DNA from: Paulinella micropora
Lineage: Eukaryota; Cercozoa; Imbricatea; Euglyphida
Length of the DNA: 64,000 bases
Assembly (NCBI GenBank): GCA_009731375.1
Contig: BJOX01000237.1
Coordinates: 162,562 to 226,561, forward strand
Reading direction: 5' to 3'
Shown here: one piece after another, positions 21,334 through 31,928 of the stretch
Layout: every line of letters starts with the position of its first letter
Numbering within the stretch: position 1 is the stretch's first letter
Made by a program: the position numbers and the translations under genes
Notes under the pieces: model-generated
Told to the model about the DNA's origin: nothing
The model's database searches: none
What the model saw: only the letters and a program-made list of their open reading frames with translations

Positions 21334-22161
21334 GTGAAGTCCAAGAACTTCCTCGAGACACACGTGTTCGAAAATACGGTTCAAAGCGTTGCTCCGTCAG
21401 CACTGTTTCAAGAAGTGATGAGTGCATGCTCAAACATGGACTCGCTCACGGAGGCACATACGGCACAGGCAGGCGGTGTACCTGTTGGCGCACAAGCCAC
21501 GTACACAAACAGAGTTGCCGGTTGGAAGAGACAGAGAGAGCCAGACCTGAAGACCGCATGTTGGAGGTGGTTCGCGGGCTTGCAGTGTAAGGCACAGATG
21601 GAGAACAGAGACTGCTCTTTCAATCATGATAGGCAGAACCCAACAGCAAGGGCAAATTTTCTGAGCAGGACGGAAGGCAAGGAACCGGGCCTTTTCAACA
21701 TGCTTCAGATTGCCGCTGCGAACGAAGGTTGGTATGCCAATATGTGTGATGATGAGGAGTTACGAGAGGCAATCATTACCTACATGAAGAGGATGAAGGA
21801 GAAGAAGGAGGAAAGGGAGAGACAAAAGAACTTAAAGGCCTCTCAAAGAGGACGAGGAGGAGGAGCAGGAGCAGGAGGACGAGGAGGAGGAGCAGGAGGA
21901 GGACGAGGAGGAGGAACATGGAGAGGAGCCTCGAGGTGGCAAGGAACCCCTCAGAGAGGAAGAGGAGGAGGTCGGGGATATACCCCTTATGGAGGGAGAG
22001 CTGTTCGAGCTCCAGCCCCCCCACCCAGAGGAGGAGGAGGCTCATGGGCAAGCTCCAACCCGAATTTCGGTCTAGCTCAGGCCTACAACACTGCCTCGGA
22101 GACCGATACGTCATCCCACCCGGACACTACTCAAGGTAATCGTTTCGAAGTGGTGGAATGA
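21334..22161 (+). CDS. gag: Gag C-terminal ORF with C3H zinc finger and RGG box
   Basis: The 275-residue frame contains CWRWFAGLQC followed by RDCSFNH (residues about 76-100), a C3H-type finger. From residue about 170 it carries a Gly/Arg-rich RGG tail of about 65 residues, an arrangement typical of RNA-binding proteins. It is probably the C-terminal part of the gag polyprotein and was separated from the 19471 frame by indels near 21150-21330. The same finger and tail order is seen in gypsy element 1 at 9596-10372. Confidence 0.6.
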   Translation: MKSKNFLETHVFENTVQSVAPSALFQEVMSACSNMDSLTEAHTAQAGGVPVGAQATYTNRVAGWKRQREPDLKTACWRWFAGLQCKAQMENRDCSFNHDRQNPTARANFLSRTEGKEPGLFNMLQIAAANEGWYANMCDDEELREAIITYMKRMKEKKEERERQKNLKASQRGRGGGAGAGGRGGGAGGGRGGGTWRGASRWQGTPQRGRGGGRGYTPYGGRAVRAPAPPPRGGGGSWASSNPNFGLAQAYNTASETDTSSHPDTTQGNRFEVVE

Positions 22162-22194
22162 CTGGAGGGGGAAGAAAAGAGGAAGGAGAAGACT

Positions 22195-23256
22195 GTGAAG
22201 TTTCTCTCTAAAGTCACAGTGCTTTCTTATGCTGTTGTGCAGAATGGGCCAACGCTTCCTCAATCTGAATACAAAGATGTGGGTACACAGAGACTGCAGC
22301 CCCAAGGTAGTCTCATACCCGTTCATACATCACGGTTACCAATGATAACTGATGCAAATAGGAAGGCGAGACTTGCGATGGAGGCGAGGAGGCCAATGGC
22401 AGACGTATCGCCTCGGCCAAGCAAACAACCACGAACAGACTCAATGTCTACGATCGCGGCGGGTGGCGAGCAAAAAGACAATGTGTGTACTCAAGTGCCA
22501 CAAGACAATGTCGCTCACATAGTAAACGCACCAGTACCGCAGAATAATAACAATGTTAATGAGGTGAAGCAGGAGGAGAAGAAGGAGGAGTTGAAAAACT
22601 TAGAGACAAGACTCCAAAATTTGGAACGTAAAGTTCTTGTTCTCGCAGCCAATATACACAGGCCCGATGCTCTGTGTTATACGGAACTTTATTGTGAAAC
22701 ATTGAAGACAATATTAAAAGTTGGTAATGATACGATGGCGAATATTAATATTGTCGGCCGGAAGTTTTTTAATCGATACCGGGACTGGGTGGACGGAAAT
22801 ATGAAAAAGTCAACGGGCACTCTCAAAGGAGTGAGCAGCCGGACGGATATCACGGGAATCATCACACTGACCTTTAAATTGAAATCCGCACGAGTATACC
22901 GTATGGACCTCTATGTCGTCCCCGGTTACCACGGGTCAATATTACTATCGTATGACCAATTGGCTACGATGGGGGCTGTGATTGATTGCGCCGCACGGCG
23001 AGTGATATATGGAGTAAAAAGAGGAGAAGAGAACGATATTGATCCCTTCAACGCTACTGACTCTTATGAGGCTTATGAGCTGAGTCTAGCGACGGGTCAC
23101 AAAAAGATTGCCATCGCACATGAGGCACTTGAGGTGTACGTTCACCCCCATGTCGTAAGACCGGATGAGCTGTCCTGGACCGACAATTGGGAATCCAAGT
23201 GTGCACTGTCACAGTTCCGACATGCCATTTGGACAAAAAGTCTATTGATGACTTAA
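22195..23256 (+). CDS. Retropepsin-like protease region of gypsy element 2 (DTMA)
   Basis: After an N-terminal linker and a short coiled-coil-like segment (residues about 125-150), the 353-residue frame shows GNDTMA at bases 22723-22740, then IVGRKFF. Further on it shows YVVPGYHGSILLSYDQL and AVIDCAARRVIYG. The order matches a retroviral aspartic protease, with DTMA where D-T/S-G-A is usual. Gypsy element 1 has the same variant, which argues for a lineage trait and against a chance mutation. The gene lies between gag and the pre-RT domain. Confidence 0.55.
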   Translation: MKFLSKVTVLSYAVVQNGPTLPQSEYKDVGTQRLQPQGSLIPVHTSRLPMITDANRKARLAMEARRPMADVSPRPSKQPRTDSMSTIAAGGEQKDNVCTQVPQDNVAHIVNAPVPQNNNNVNEVKQEEKKEELKNLETRLQNLERKVLVLAANIHRPDALCYTELYCETLKTILKVGNDTMANINIVGRKFFNRYRDWVDGNMKKSTGTLKGVSSRTDITGIITLTFKLKSARVYRMDLYVVPGYHGSILLSYDQLATMGAVIDCAARRVIYGVKRGEENDIDPFNATDSYEAYELSLATGHKKIAIAHEALEVYVHPHVVRPDELSWTDNWESKCALSQFRHAIWTKSLLMT

Positions 23257-23281
23257 TCGAGAAGCGAAAGGAGGAGATTAT

Positions 23282-23738
23282 ATGTGTCGCACAAAGAAGC
23301 CAAAGGAGGAAATTATATGTGTCGCACAAAGAAGCCCGTCGTTGGCGAGATTCGCGGAAGGAGTAGGAACAGATGTCCATATTACCAACGGATACTGTTT
23401 CCATGCGAAAGTAGGAAAAGAAAAAAGGGAGGCGTTTGTACCAAGGAGAACGGGGCGAATCCCGGATACTCCACCAGAAACTATTAAAAATTGTATTACT
23501 GATTTCTGGGGTGACGAGCCGACATGGCCGCGTTCACTAACTAAAGTGAAGAAATGCTTACGGACTTTATTCGAAAATAATAAGCCGTATACTATTATCC
23601 TGCCATATAATGAGAAGGCGATATGGGCGCAGGAAATAAGGGAACGGCTTATTGATCATCCTATACCGGTACCCTCTCGCAAGCAACAGCTAGTGGTGGC
23701 TTGTCGTATGGGAACTCGTGAGCAGAGCAGTGCATACA
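23282..23738 (+). CDS. pol: Pre-RT domain of gypsy element 2, cut by a gap
   Basis: The frame carries YTIILPYNEKAIWA and HPIPVPSRKQQLVVACRMG, which align with TIVLPVGRRTEMWW and PIPIPSRTQKLVIACR of gypsy element 1. It runs into the 10-N gap at 23739. Near its start a 30-base string (TTATATGTGTCGCACAAAGA) is directly duplicated at 23278 and 23310. RT should follow on the + strand but lies inverted beyond the gap. Confidence 0.6.
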
Positions 23739-23748
23739 NNNNNNNNNN
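23739..23748. other. Scaffold gap (10 N), left edge of an inverted segment
   Basis: Ten N separate + strand pre-RT coding sequence from minus-strand RT coding sequence. The orientation change across the gap is the key feature. Confidence 0.95.
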
Positions 23749-24598
23749 ACTTCCTACTAATAAACATGATTGGGCGTAATTTCTTCTCCTCATCCTCTTG
23801 TTGTAATACAGCCCCAATCGCAAAAGAGCTAGCGTCTGTATCGACTACGAATTGTTTCGTAAAGTCGGGCATCGTTAACACCAGTCCTCCGTCTTTCGGG
23901 TCTTTATACATAAGATCTTTGAGCGCATGAAACGCTTGCAAAGCCTCTTCGCCCCACTTCTCAAAGTCTCCAAAATCTATCATTTTCTCCAACTTAGCCC
24001 GTGTTGCACCCCAATCGGGTATAAACTGGCTATAGTATTGCGCCATCGCAAGGAATGAGTGCAATTCAGTGCGGTTCTTCGGTATCGGTCGATTCATAAT
24101 CTCCTCCCTCTTCTCTTTGGATATCGAGACTCGATTATGGGAGATCTCGTACCCTAAGTATGTCACACTCGTCTTGGCAAGTTGACACTTCTTTAGATTG
24201 CACTTCAGGCCAAAAGCTCCGATGCGCCTGAATATATCGGACAAATGATCGATATGCTCCTCCATTGTGTTAGAGTATACGATAATGTCATCGATATAGC
24301 AAAATGCATATTCTCCCGCCTTCTGTCCCCGCCTTCTCATAAAGCCTCCGTCAGCCAGATCGTCGTACTGACTTCTCAACATCTTCTGCATCGCCTCTGG
24401 AAAAGTCCTGGGGCTTGCTTGAGGCCCATCGGAAGCACTTTCCATTGGTATATTTCCATACCCACCACAAACGCCGTCAGCCATCTGGACTTTTCCTCCA
24501 GTGGTATCTGCCAGAAGCCATTCTTAAGGTCAATGACCGAATAGAATTTTGCATTCCGCAGTACTCTCCTTCCTTCTTCTAATGTCGGGAGAGGATTT
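23749..24598 (-). CDS. pol: Ty3/gypsy reverse transcriptase of element 2, in inverted orientation
   Basis: Read on the minus strand from 24598 to 23749, the segment encodes VLRNAKFYSVIDLKNGFWQ and VLPMGLKQAPGLF, then after a one-base slip near 24400 EAMQKML. The catalytic YIDDIIVYS comes next, then LGYEISHNR, SFLAMAQYYSQFIPDW and VVDTDASSFAIGAVLQQ, ending at RPIMFISRK where RNase H should continue. The continuation (YCTRQREALAVVWALKRLR) is on the + strand at 24788 beyond the next gap. Flipping this block would restore normal RT to RNase H order, so the inversion is most likely a scaffolding error. Confidence 0.85.
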
Positions 24599-24784
24599 NN
24601 NNNNNNNNNNNNNNNNNNNNNNNNNNNNNNNNNNNNNNNNNNNNNNNNNNNNNNNNNNNNNNNNNNNNNNNNNNNNNNNNNNNNNNNNNNNNNNNNNNNN
24701 NNNNNNNNNNNNNNNNNNNNNNNNNNNNNNNNNNNNNNNNNNNNNNNNNNNNNNNNNNNNNNNNNNNNNNNNNNNNNNNNNNNN
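24599..24784. other. Scaffold gap of 186 N, right edge of the inverted segment
   Basis: A run of N between the inverted RT block and the + strand RNase H. Confidence 0.95.
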
Positions 24785-25650
24785 GAGAGAAACTATTGCA
24801 CAAGGCAAAGAGAGGCGTTGGCGGTAGTATGGGCCCTCAAGAGGCTCAGAGAGTATTTGTGGGGAGGACCTCAATTTACTGTCAGAACTGATCATCATGA
24901 CTTGTTATGGTTGATAAATCATGAACAGACTTGACGGCTGGCGCGGTGGCAAGCGTTCTTGTCTTGTTTCGATTTTACAATGGTCCATCTACCGGGAAAG
25001 CGAAATGTGGTCGCTGATAGCCTCTCTAGGCTAGAGTTTAACTCAGAAGTATCGGCGTTGGTGTCCACGGTGGAGATGGAAGACTTGTCCACTGACAAGG
25101 TGTATGAGGTCAGCCACATTGAGGCGATGGAGATGGCGAGTGGAGTCCGATATGACCGCACAGGTCTACGGTACAGTCCACAAGGCCCGGATCACGGGAT
25201 ATGTTGTGAGCTACATACCCAGGAGGACGCTGAGTGGTCCTATGAGGTATATGAGAATGCGAAGGCGAACATAAGAGAGGAAGAGGAGACGCAGGAAGTT
25301 TATGCGGAGCCTCCTCAAGAGCGGAGAAGTGACCTAGACGATGACCCGGAAAGAATCGGGGTACGGCTAGAAGATGGTACTATCCATATAGCCTCGCCTA
25401 CCGCATGGAGGCAACAACAGGCTCAAGATCCGGAGTTTAAGGAACTCATACAGTTATATCAGAACCCGGATGAGCTGAAGATGACGAAAGCGATCAAAGA
25501 TCAGATGAAGGAGATGGGATGGAGAGATGGTCTACTGTGGTACAAGGGCCTTCACGGTCGCTATGCGTCACAGCCGGACAAATGGGCCCTTTGGGTACCG
25601 GAGAGTCTGAGACGATTTATATTTATCGCAGCCCACAATTGCCCACTTTT
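24785..25650 (+). pseudogene. pol: RNase H, connection and integrase N-terminus of gypsy element 2
   Basis: The frame opens with YCTRQREALAVVW and LREYLWGGPQFTVRTDHHDL (RNase H). It meets a TGA at 24932-24934 where the element 1 enzyme reads through, and continues in phase with MVHLPGKRNVVADSLSRLE. A linker leads to LWVPESLRRFIFIAAHNCPL, the start of the integrase HHCC domain. At about 25651 the sequence switches abruptly to a copy of gag, so the rest of integrase is missing. Confidence 0.8.
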
Positions 25651-26247
25651 GAAGATGAAGGAGGATTTGAACAAGAAGAGACGGGAGGAGGAGGAGCATA
25701 TGGTAATCCCTTACAACCTGCCTACACGGTAGGAGGAGGACGAAAAATGATCGACTTGATTCATAGTGATGGAGAGGAGATCACAGTGGAGGAACAACAG
25801 TGGGTGCAAGACCACTATGACCTCACTAAAGAAGAGTTTGATAACAAGATGGGGGGAGAGAAGGATACATATGTGTGGATCCCTCAGTATCAAAGAAGAG
25901 AGAAAAGTCTTGCTAAAAAGGATGTCTATATCCTATTATCAAACACAGCACAGCTCCTCTGCAAACTAGTCTCTGATCCAGAAAGAGAAAGAAGATACAG
26001 CATACCAAGTTTGGGGACACACACACCCACCTCGAATTACTCGATGCTATCTTTGGGGTGTACACTCAAACCCTGATTTGGGAACGTTCATACGGCCCAC
26101 GATGTGAGGGTTACCTCCAGTACACACATCCAAGAGCAATAGCCAGATTCCTCGCGACTGGTCAGGAGGCAGTCGATGTAACAAAAATGAAGACTAATCT
26201 GGGTTCGAAAAACTCGAGTGGCATATTTCAATTTTGTACGATGGAAA
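25651..26247 (+). pseudogene. gag: Second partial copy of gypsy element 2 gag
   Basis: Bases 25651-26247 repeat 19669-20265 with scattered substitutions and a small indel near 25985. The copy is fused in its first codons to the integrase fragment on the left, and ends at ATGGAAAT, where DIRS-type gag begins on the right. It marks either a second nested insertion of the same family or a recombination between two copies. Confidence 0.8.
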
Positions 26248-26937
26248 TGAACAGCGGAGGCGGCCCTGCATTCGGTGGGGGAAACGTGGCTACTTCAACT
26301 ACTTTTGCTGCTACATCGAGTACCAGTCTGCCGGCCACTGGGCTTCCCGCGACTGGCTTGAGCGGTGCTGGAGCAGGTGGTAGCACTGGTAACACACCCC
26401 CCATCTGCATCTGCTTCACCACTCAACCCTGTCAACCTATTTGGAGCACCATCGCTACACCAGCAGCAGACCGTGATAGGGCAAGGTATGACGACGACTA
26501 CGACGACGGCTGCCACTATTCCACCTCGCAATCGCACCGACACCAGCGGCCACCACTCCACTGGGCTGGACGCAAGTACGATGGCAAGCATTGGAGAAAT
26601 GCTGGGCAACGCACTTAGGGAGGAGACGCGGGCGGTCACTGGTGACTTCGCGAGGCTGACTGACAAGGTGCAGGGGATGATCCAAGCTACCAAGCAGGAA
26701 TCGAGCCAGCGCGACTCGAAGCTGATCGACAAGCCATCACACCGCCATTACTTCGTCGTGGCGAAGATCATTTTGCAGATTCTGGAGAGCAACGCATATG
26801 TGCGAAACAACGAGAAGTTGGCGGACGCTATCTCTATGGCGAACGCGCTGGCCACGCTGGCTATGGATATGGGTGGCCCAAACCCAATACAGGTGGAAGA
26901 TGCCGAGGCCAAGATGCTACTGGTGGGTAAAAGCTGA
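26247..26937 (+). pseudogene. gag: DIRS-type element, gag N-terminal part, frameshifted
   Basis: The reading starts at ATG 26247 with a Gly/Ser/Thr-rich segment. It moves to another phase near 26385, and then continues to 26937 with Thr/Gln-rich sequence and a helical segment (FARLTDKVQGMIQATKQESS). The final TGA at 26935-26937 overlaps the next ATG as TGATG. It is followed by a zinc-knuckle ORF, RT and a tyrosine recombinase, so I assign it to a DIRS-type retroelement by context. Confidence 0.5.
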
Positions 26938-27404
26938 TGATTGCGGACGAAGTGGCCCCGTATCTGGAGCCGATTCGCCCTACTACGACCAACTCGAGGG
27001 CGACCGACCCGCGTATACGTGGTGGACGTCAGAACCGTGGGGCATGCCATATCTGCGGATCCAACCAGCACTGGGCGAGAAGCTGCCCTCAGGGTTCGTA
27101 CGGCGCGAACTCTGCACAAGGGCAGAACCAGCAGCAGCATGGCCAGCAGCAGCAACCACTGGCGTGGCAAAGTGTCCCCGGTTTCATGCCTCCGCAGCAA
27201 GGAGCAGGACCAGGGCCGCAAATCCAGTACGTGGCCCAACCTACACAAGGCATCATCACGCTTGTGCCTGCCATGCAGACCGCATACACCGCAGAGCCCG
27301 CACATACAGCCGTCATTTGCACTCACTGCAACAAACGCGGCCACACCGCCGAGCACTGCTGGACTTTGAATCCGAGCCTGCGCCCACAGCGTTCTAGCAA
27401 CTGA
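26937..27404 (+). CDS. gag: DIRS-type gag with two CCHC zinc knuckles
   Basis: The 155-residue product contains CHICGSNQHWARSC and CTHCNKRGHTAEHC, both full C-x2-C-x4-H-x4-C knuckles, separated by a Gln-rich stretch. Such knuckles bind element RNA. The start overlaps the preceding stop (TGATG), which would allow reinitiation or may reflect one ancestral gene. It ends at TGA 27402-27404. Confidence 0.7.
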   Translation: MIADEVAPYLEPIRPTTTNSRATDPRIRGGRQNRGACHICGSNQHWARSCPQGSYGANSAQGQNQQQHGQQQQPLAWQSVPGFMPPQQGAGPGPQIQYVAQPTQGIITLVPAMQTAYTAEPAHTAVICTHCNKRGHTAEHCWTLNPSLRPQRSSN

Positions 27405-27735
27405 GCTGTTACAGCCAATCGAAAGTAAAATTGTCAAACGACACTTCACGCGCATGACCGGCCCTACACAGCGCAACACGCGCATGACTTGCATCACGCT
27501 GTCACTGACTTAGGCTCGTTTTGTTATGTCATTAAATAGATTTTATTTATTTCATTTGTTCATTTTTTTTTCAAATTTGGTTCGGCAACACGCCCCTGCA
27601 ATTTACTAGATTTCCTTAAAGATGGTACTTGTCACACAGCATCACGCTCCGATGGAATTAATACTATTGTGTCCAGCAAACGCTTCTATTTTCATACTTC
27701 ATCGCGTGATTTATTAATAGTACTGATTCGCGATC
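27405..27735. other. Spacer in the DIRS-type element
   Basis: No gene is seen. The stretch is AT-rich in its right half and separates the gag and RT frames. It could hold eroded linker codons. Confidence 0.4.
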
Positions 27736-29485
27736 TTGCTGTGTTATGACAGACAGCAACGGGTCCTCTTGCAAGGAAAGATTTCTGACTTCCTCCCTCA
27801 CAAGGCACCGAAGTCCAAAGTATTTAAAGATTACTCTCAGGACATGGTGTGTGTATGGTGCAAGAAGATTAGTCATCTGGCATATTTTTGCCCATCAAGG
27901 CAGACCGTGCCAGCGGAGGAGGTATCATACGTAAGCTGGCTTCTGACAACACCACAAGTAGCTGTCGAACAGTATAGCTCGGGCTCGTTAGAGGAGGTCA
28001 AGCAGAAGATCTTGACGATGGGTGAGACATACAATAAAGGCAACCCGTGGGCAGACTCAAAGGACCCGGCACATGCAGTCAAGGCAAGGCTTGGGTTCTG
28101 GAAGGCAATAGGGGCGGACGCAGTGGTGCTATCATGGCTCGCATATGGTGTAGAACTCAGATTTGAGCGTGAGCCTCCAGCGACCGATTTTATGAACCAC
28201 CCAAGTTACTTCGAGAACATTGCATTCGTCGACGACCAAATTGACGACATGCTTACCCGTGGAGACGCGGTAGAAGTGAAGAGGGAGGAATGCATAATGA
28301 TCGAGCCTCTCCAAGTGCTGGCTGACCCAGCGGGAATCAAGAAGACGAAGCTGTGCACTGACAAACGGTTCAGTAATTCCTTCCAAGCCAAGGCTCCTTT
28401 CACAATGGAGACGCTAGAAAAGGACATTCAGATGGTACTCGACGGAGACAGCGGCACAAAGATGTTCGTGGTGGATCTGCAACGCGCGTTTTACTCCATT
28501 CCGCTTGCTAGGAAAAATACACCATACTCTGCCTTCAGACACAGGAGCAAAACCTATCAGAACAAGACGCTACTATATGGGTTCTGTTCTGCGCCGTTTT
28601 GGTTTGGGAAGATCATGAGGGTCGTCGTGAAGCTGATAAGGACCTTGAACTTGCCATCCATGCAATATGCAGACGACTTCCTATTCGCTGTCAAACTCCT
28701 ACGCACAGACGATGGCATACCTACGTTCATCAAGACGCTGTTTGCCTACCTTGGTCTTCCCACTCCGAGAAGACGCAGTGGGAACCTTCGGACGAGGTAC
28801 AATACTTGGGATACGTCATCAACAGCAAGGACTTGTGGATGGGAGTGCCGAACAACAAGAGGGAAAGACTACTCAAGTCTATCCTCCAGCTCCTGGCGGA
28901 CGTGAATTCCGCACAAGGGGCTTCGGTCCAGCAACTGCACTCAACTGCATCTTCGTTGATCAGTCTCAAGCTGGCGCTCTCCAATGCACAGCTGATGACT
29001 CGGGAAATGATGGCGACTGTCAACGCAGCCAACAGAATCGAGAGGAGAAGTGTCACTACACAGAGCGGGTCAGAAATGAGCCAAGAACTGCAGTACTGGC
29101 TTCACATCCTGAGGGATCCGGCAAAATGCAGACGTGCAATATTTCAACCTCGACAGTACGTCGAGTTGAGGGTGGATGCGGGCGAGTTCGCGGTTGGGGG
29201 CCATGTACTTGAAGAAGACGTAACAATCACTCTACCATCTGAATTGATCGGTACTTCGTCGACGGAACGAGAGCTCTGGGCTGCGACTGTGATACCTCTC
29301 CATTTCAGATCCTTCAGAATCGTAATACAGTCCTCACTGTGTTCGACTCAGCTAACGCAGTCATAGACCTGCAAAAAGGGGGGTCCAAGCGACCACACCT
29401 CACACATCTTTGCAAGATGGTGGACGACGTATATACAGGACAGCTCAACATACGAAACAAACTTTGGGGCTGGGTCGAGAGAGCG
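27736..29485 (+). pseudogene. pol: DIRS-type reverse transcriptase and RNase H, frameshifted and cut
   Basis: The frame from 27736 includes a CVWCKKISHLAYFC knuckle-like motif, VVDLQRAFYSIPLARK, YGFCSAPFWFGKIM and the catalytic MQYADDFLF typical of DIRS/PAT-like RTs. Near 28757 it shifts to the frame from 28599 (YLGYVINSKDLWMGV, then RNase H with VDAGEFAVGGHV and SSTERELWA). It shifts again near 29330 to FDSANAVIDLQKGGSK. The reading reaches LWGWVE near 29480, the point where these proteins have a WVPR-x-N-x-AD motif, and is then interrupted by viral sequence. The motif's second half (NNTRADRNSK) reappears at about 33326. Confidence 0.75.
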
Positions 29486-29489
29486 ACTG

Positions 29490-31928
29490 GCGACCAAGAG
29501 CACCACCAATTTAGCAGAGGGAACGAATCTATATTACACTAATGCTAGATTTGATACACAATTGCGACCAAGAGCACCACCAATTTAGCAGAAGGCACTA
29601 ACTTATACTACACCACCGCGAGGGCGAATACAGACTTTGACACACGGCTAGGAACTAAGTCAATAGATGCTTTGAGTGATGTAATAATAACAACACCCGC
29701 AAACGGCCAAATTATTAACATATAATGGAACAAACTGGGTGAATTCTACTGGGTCGTTATCTTTCCTTGCTTTAACGGGTGGGACGATGTCGGGCGATAT
29801 TAAACTGGGTGCTTCAACTTTTACTATGTACACCGCCCCGCAGACTATGACAAGCAACAACTGCTGGTTTTGTTGCTTCTGCTTCTTCTGCTGAGGTGGC
29901 CGAGCCCGCTTATTTGCTTTTAATGCTGACCAGAACAATAGTTGGGGCAATTTCATAACATTTCCTACTTATTACAATGACTCAACAGGAGTATATCAAA
30001 GAAGTCCGCCAACAACATCTACACTCTCAGGTTCTTCTTATAGCGGAGAATGGATAAAAATAGACTTAGGAGCAATATACAGGATAAAAAATATTATGTT
30101 CGTTCTTCAAATGCTCACTTTCAATACAATGCTCCGAATACTTGGTATATGGGCACATCCACAGACAACTCCACATTTACATAATGGGATACACAGACTG
30201 GGCAGGCTTGGGCTTCACAATCAACAAAAACATATACTCCAACAGCAGTTTTTGCGAGATACATCATAATGGTTGTTAATAGTGTAGGCAGTAGCGGAAC
30301 ATCATTAAGAAGTCAAGTAGAAGTCGCCAGTTTGTATTTTGATTATGAAAACTTGAATTATGATATAACGGCGGTTAGAAATGTGGTATGCGACACGGTA
30401 ACTGCGAGCGGAGCATTATCAGGGACGACATTAACAGCGAGCGGTTTAATCACGGCGAATGCGGGATTAACTCGAACTACATTAACAGCCAATTGATAAC
30501 GGCAAATGCGGGAGTTGATATGAAAAGCAAAAAAATAACAAACTTATTAACACCAGCTTCAACAGATGGGGCGACAAAAGGTTACGTAGATACATTAGAT
30601 GGGCAGAATGTGAAATTAACAGGAACTCAAACAATGTCAGGAACGAAAGAATTTAGCGGAATATTAGCAACTTCTATTTGTGTCCCGTGTATAATAGGAA
30701 GGAATTCAAAAGGTACAGGTGTGACGGGTGGCTTAGAGTTATACGGCACAGCAAATAATGCGAATGGTCCGCACATTCAAGCATTTGTAAATAAATCAGT
30801 CTATCACACTTTTCAACTCCTTAACTTAGCTAAGGATGATGTTGCTCTAAATTTTGATTGTTATTGGAACGGCACGAACACATTATCGTCATCTACAGGC
30901 TCAAATTTTCAAATAAGGAAAAACTCAAATAAACTCGCTTTTAATTACAAATCAGGAGTAGCATTAGCAGGAACTATAATATTTAGTGAGGCGATGAACA
31001 TAAGCACTTCGGGACTAATAACTGCAAATGCTGGAATATCTGTTGTTAATAGTTCAGCAGACATAAGAGGAGAAGCGAGAAGTGGGTCTCATGCTACACC
31101 AGTCGGATTATATGTCACAGCTGGTCTTGGACAAGCCTCTGGCGGTGTTGAATTCAGACACAGCAACGGGACACAGGGAGTTGGTTTTGGTTTTAATTCT
31201 GTATATGCTACGGGAAGCAATACAGACCAAGAGTTGAATTTATACTCAAGAGGCTCAAGCCAGATTTATGCCAGAAGTGCTATGACATGCTCTTCAACAC
31301 TTACAACGAGTGGTTTATTAACAGCGAGTTCTGGAATATCAATAGCAGTAAGTGGTGGAGGCTACAACGATAAGCCAAAGGTCAAGTTATACGAACCAGC
31401 CACTTATTCAGTTGAAGGGAAATGTTAGTGCTAATTATTCTTGTATATGTAATGATGGTAATTTAACCATTTTCAATACATCAACTCAAATGGGAACCCG
31501 CATAGTGGATGGATGACATTAGGAGCTAATGTCTGGTCTTCTGGTTCAGATAGAAGAGTAAAATCGGATATTGAAACATTAGACTGCGGTGATTGTTGCG
31601 AGAAACTAATGAAAATAAACTGCTGTTCGTATTATTGGATCAGATCAGAAGAAAGAAAAAAAGAGCCACGGATTTATTGCAGACGAGGTTAAAAAAATAT
31701 TTCCTTAATTTGTATCTGAAAGTGGAGTAAAAGCGGACGATGGAGATGGTAGCCTTGAAGGAGTATCATATACAAGTTTTATTCCAATTAGTCAGTGCTT
31801 TTCAACATATGGCGGAAAAGGTGATTAATTTAGAAAAAGAAAATAAACTTTTACTTAATATACTACAAGACCAAGCAAACCAATTAGCAGAAATCCGAGC
31901 AGTCGTATTTCCAAATGCCCAACAATAA
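29490..31928 (+). pseudogene. Virus fibre-like protein with C-terminal S74 chaperone domain, degraded
   Basis: The reading begins inside two copies of a TTNLAEGTNLYYT-x-AR unit, a pattern common in tail and capsid fibres. It continues through several phases with beta-rich repeats (TASGLITANAG, SGLITANAGISV, LTTSGLLTASSGI) and KGYVDTL. Frames 30388-31428 and 31740-31928 are the longest pieces. From about 31545 comes SDRRVKSDIETLD, then IADEVKKI, LEGVSYTSFIPI and a closing coiled coil (EKVINLEKENKLLL). This is the layout of the peptidase S74 self-cleaving chaperone domain of endosialidases and of algal giant-virus fibres. At least four indels and stops (for example TAA near 29724) break it. The 5' end is missing at the DIRS junction. 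Confidence 0.75.
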
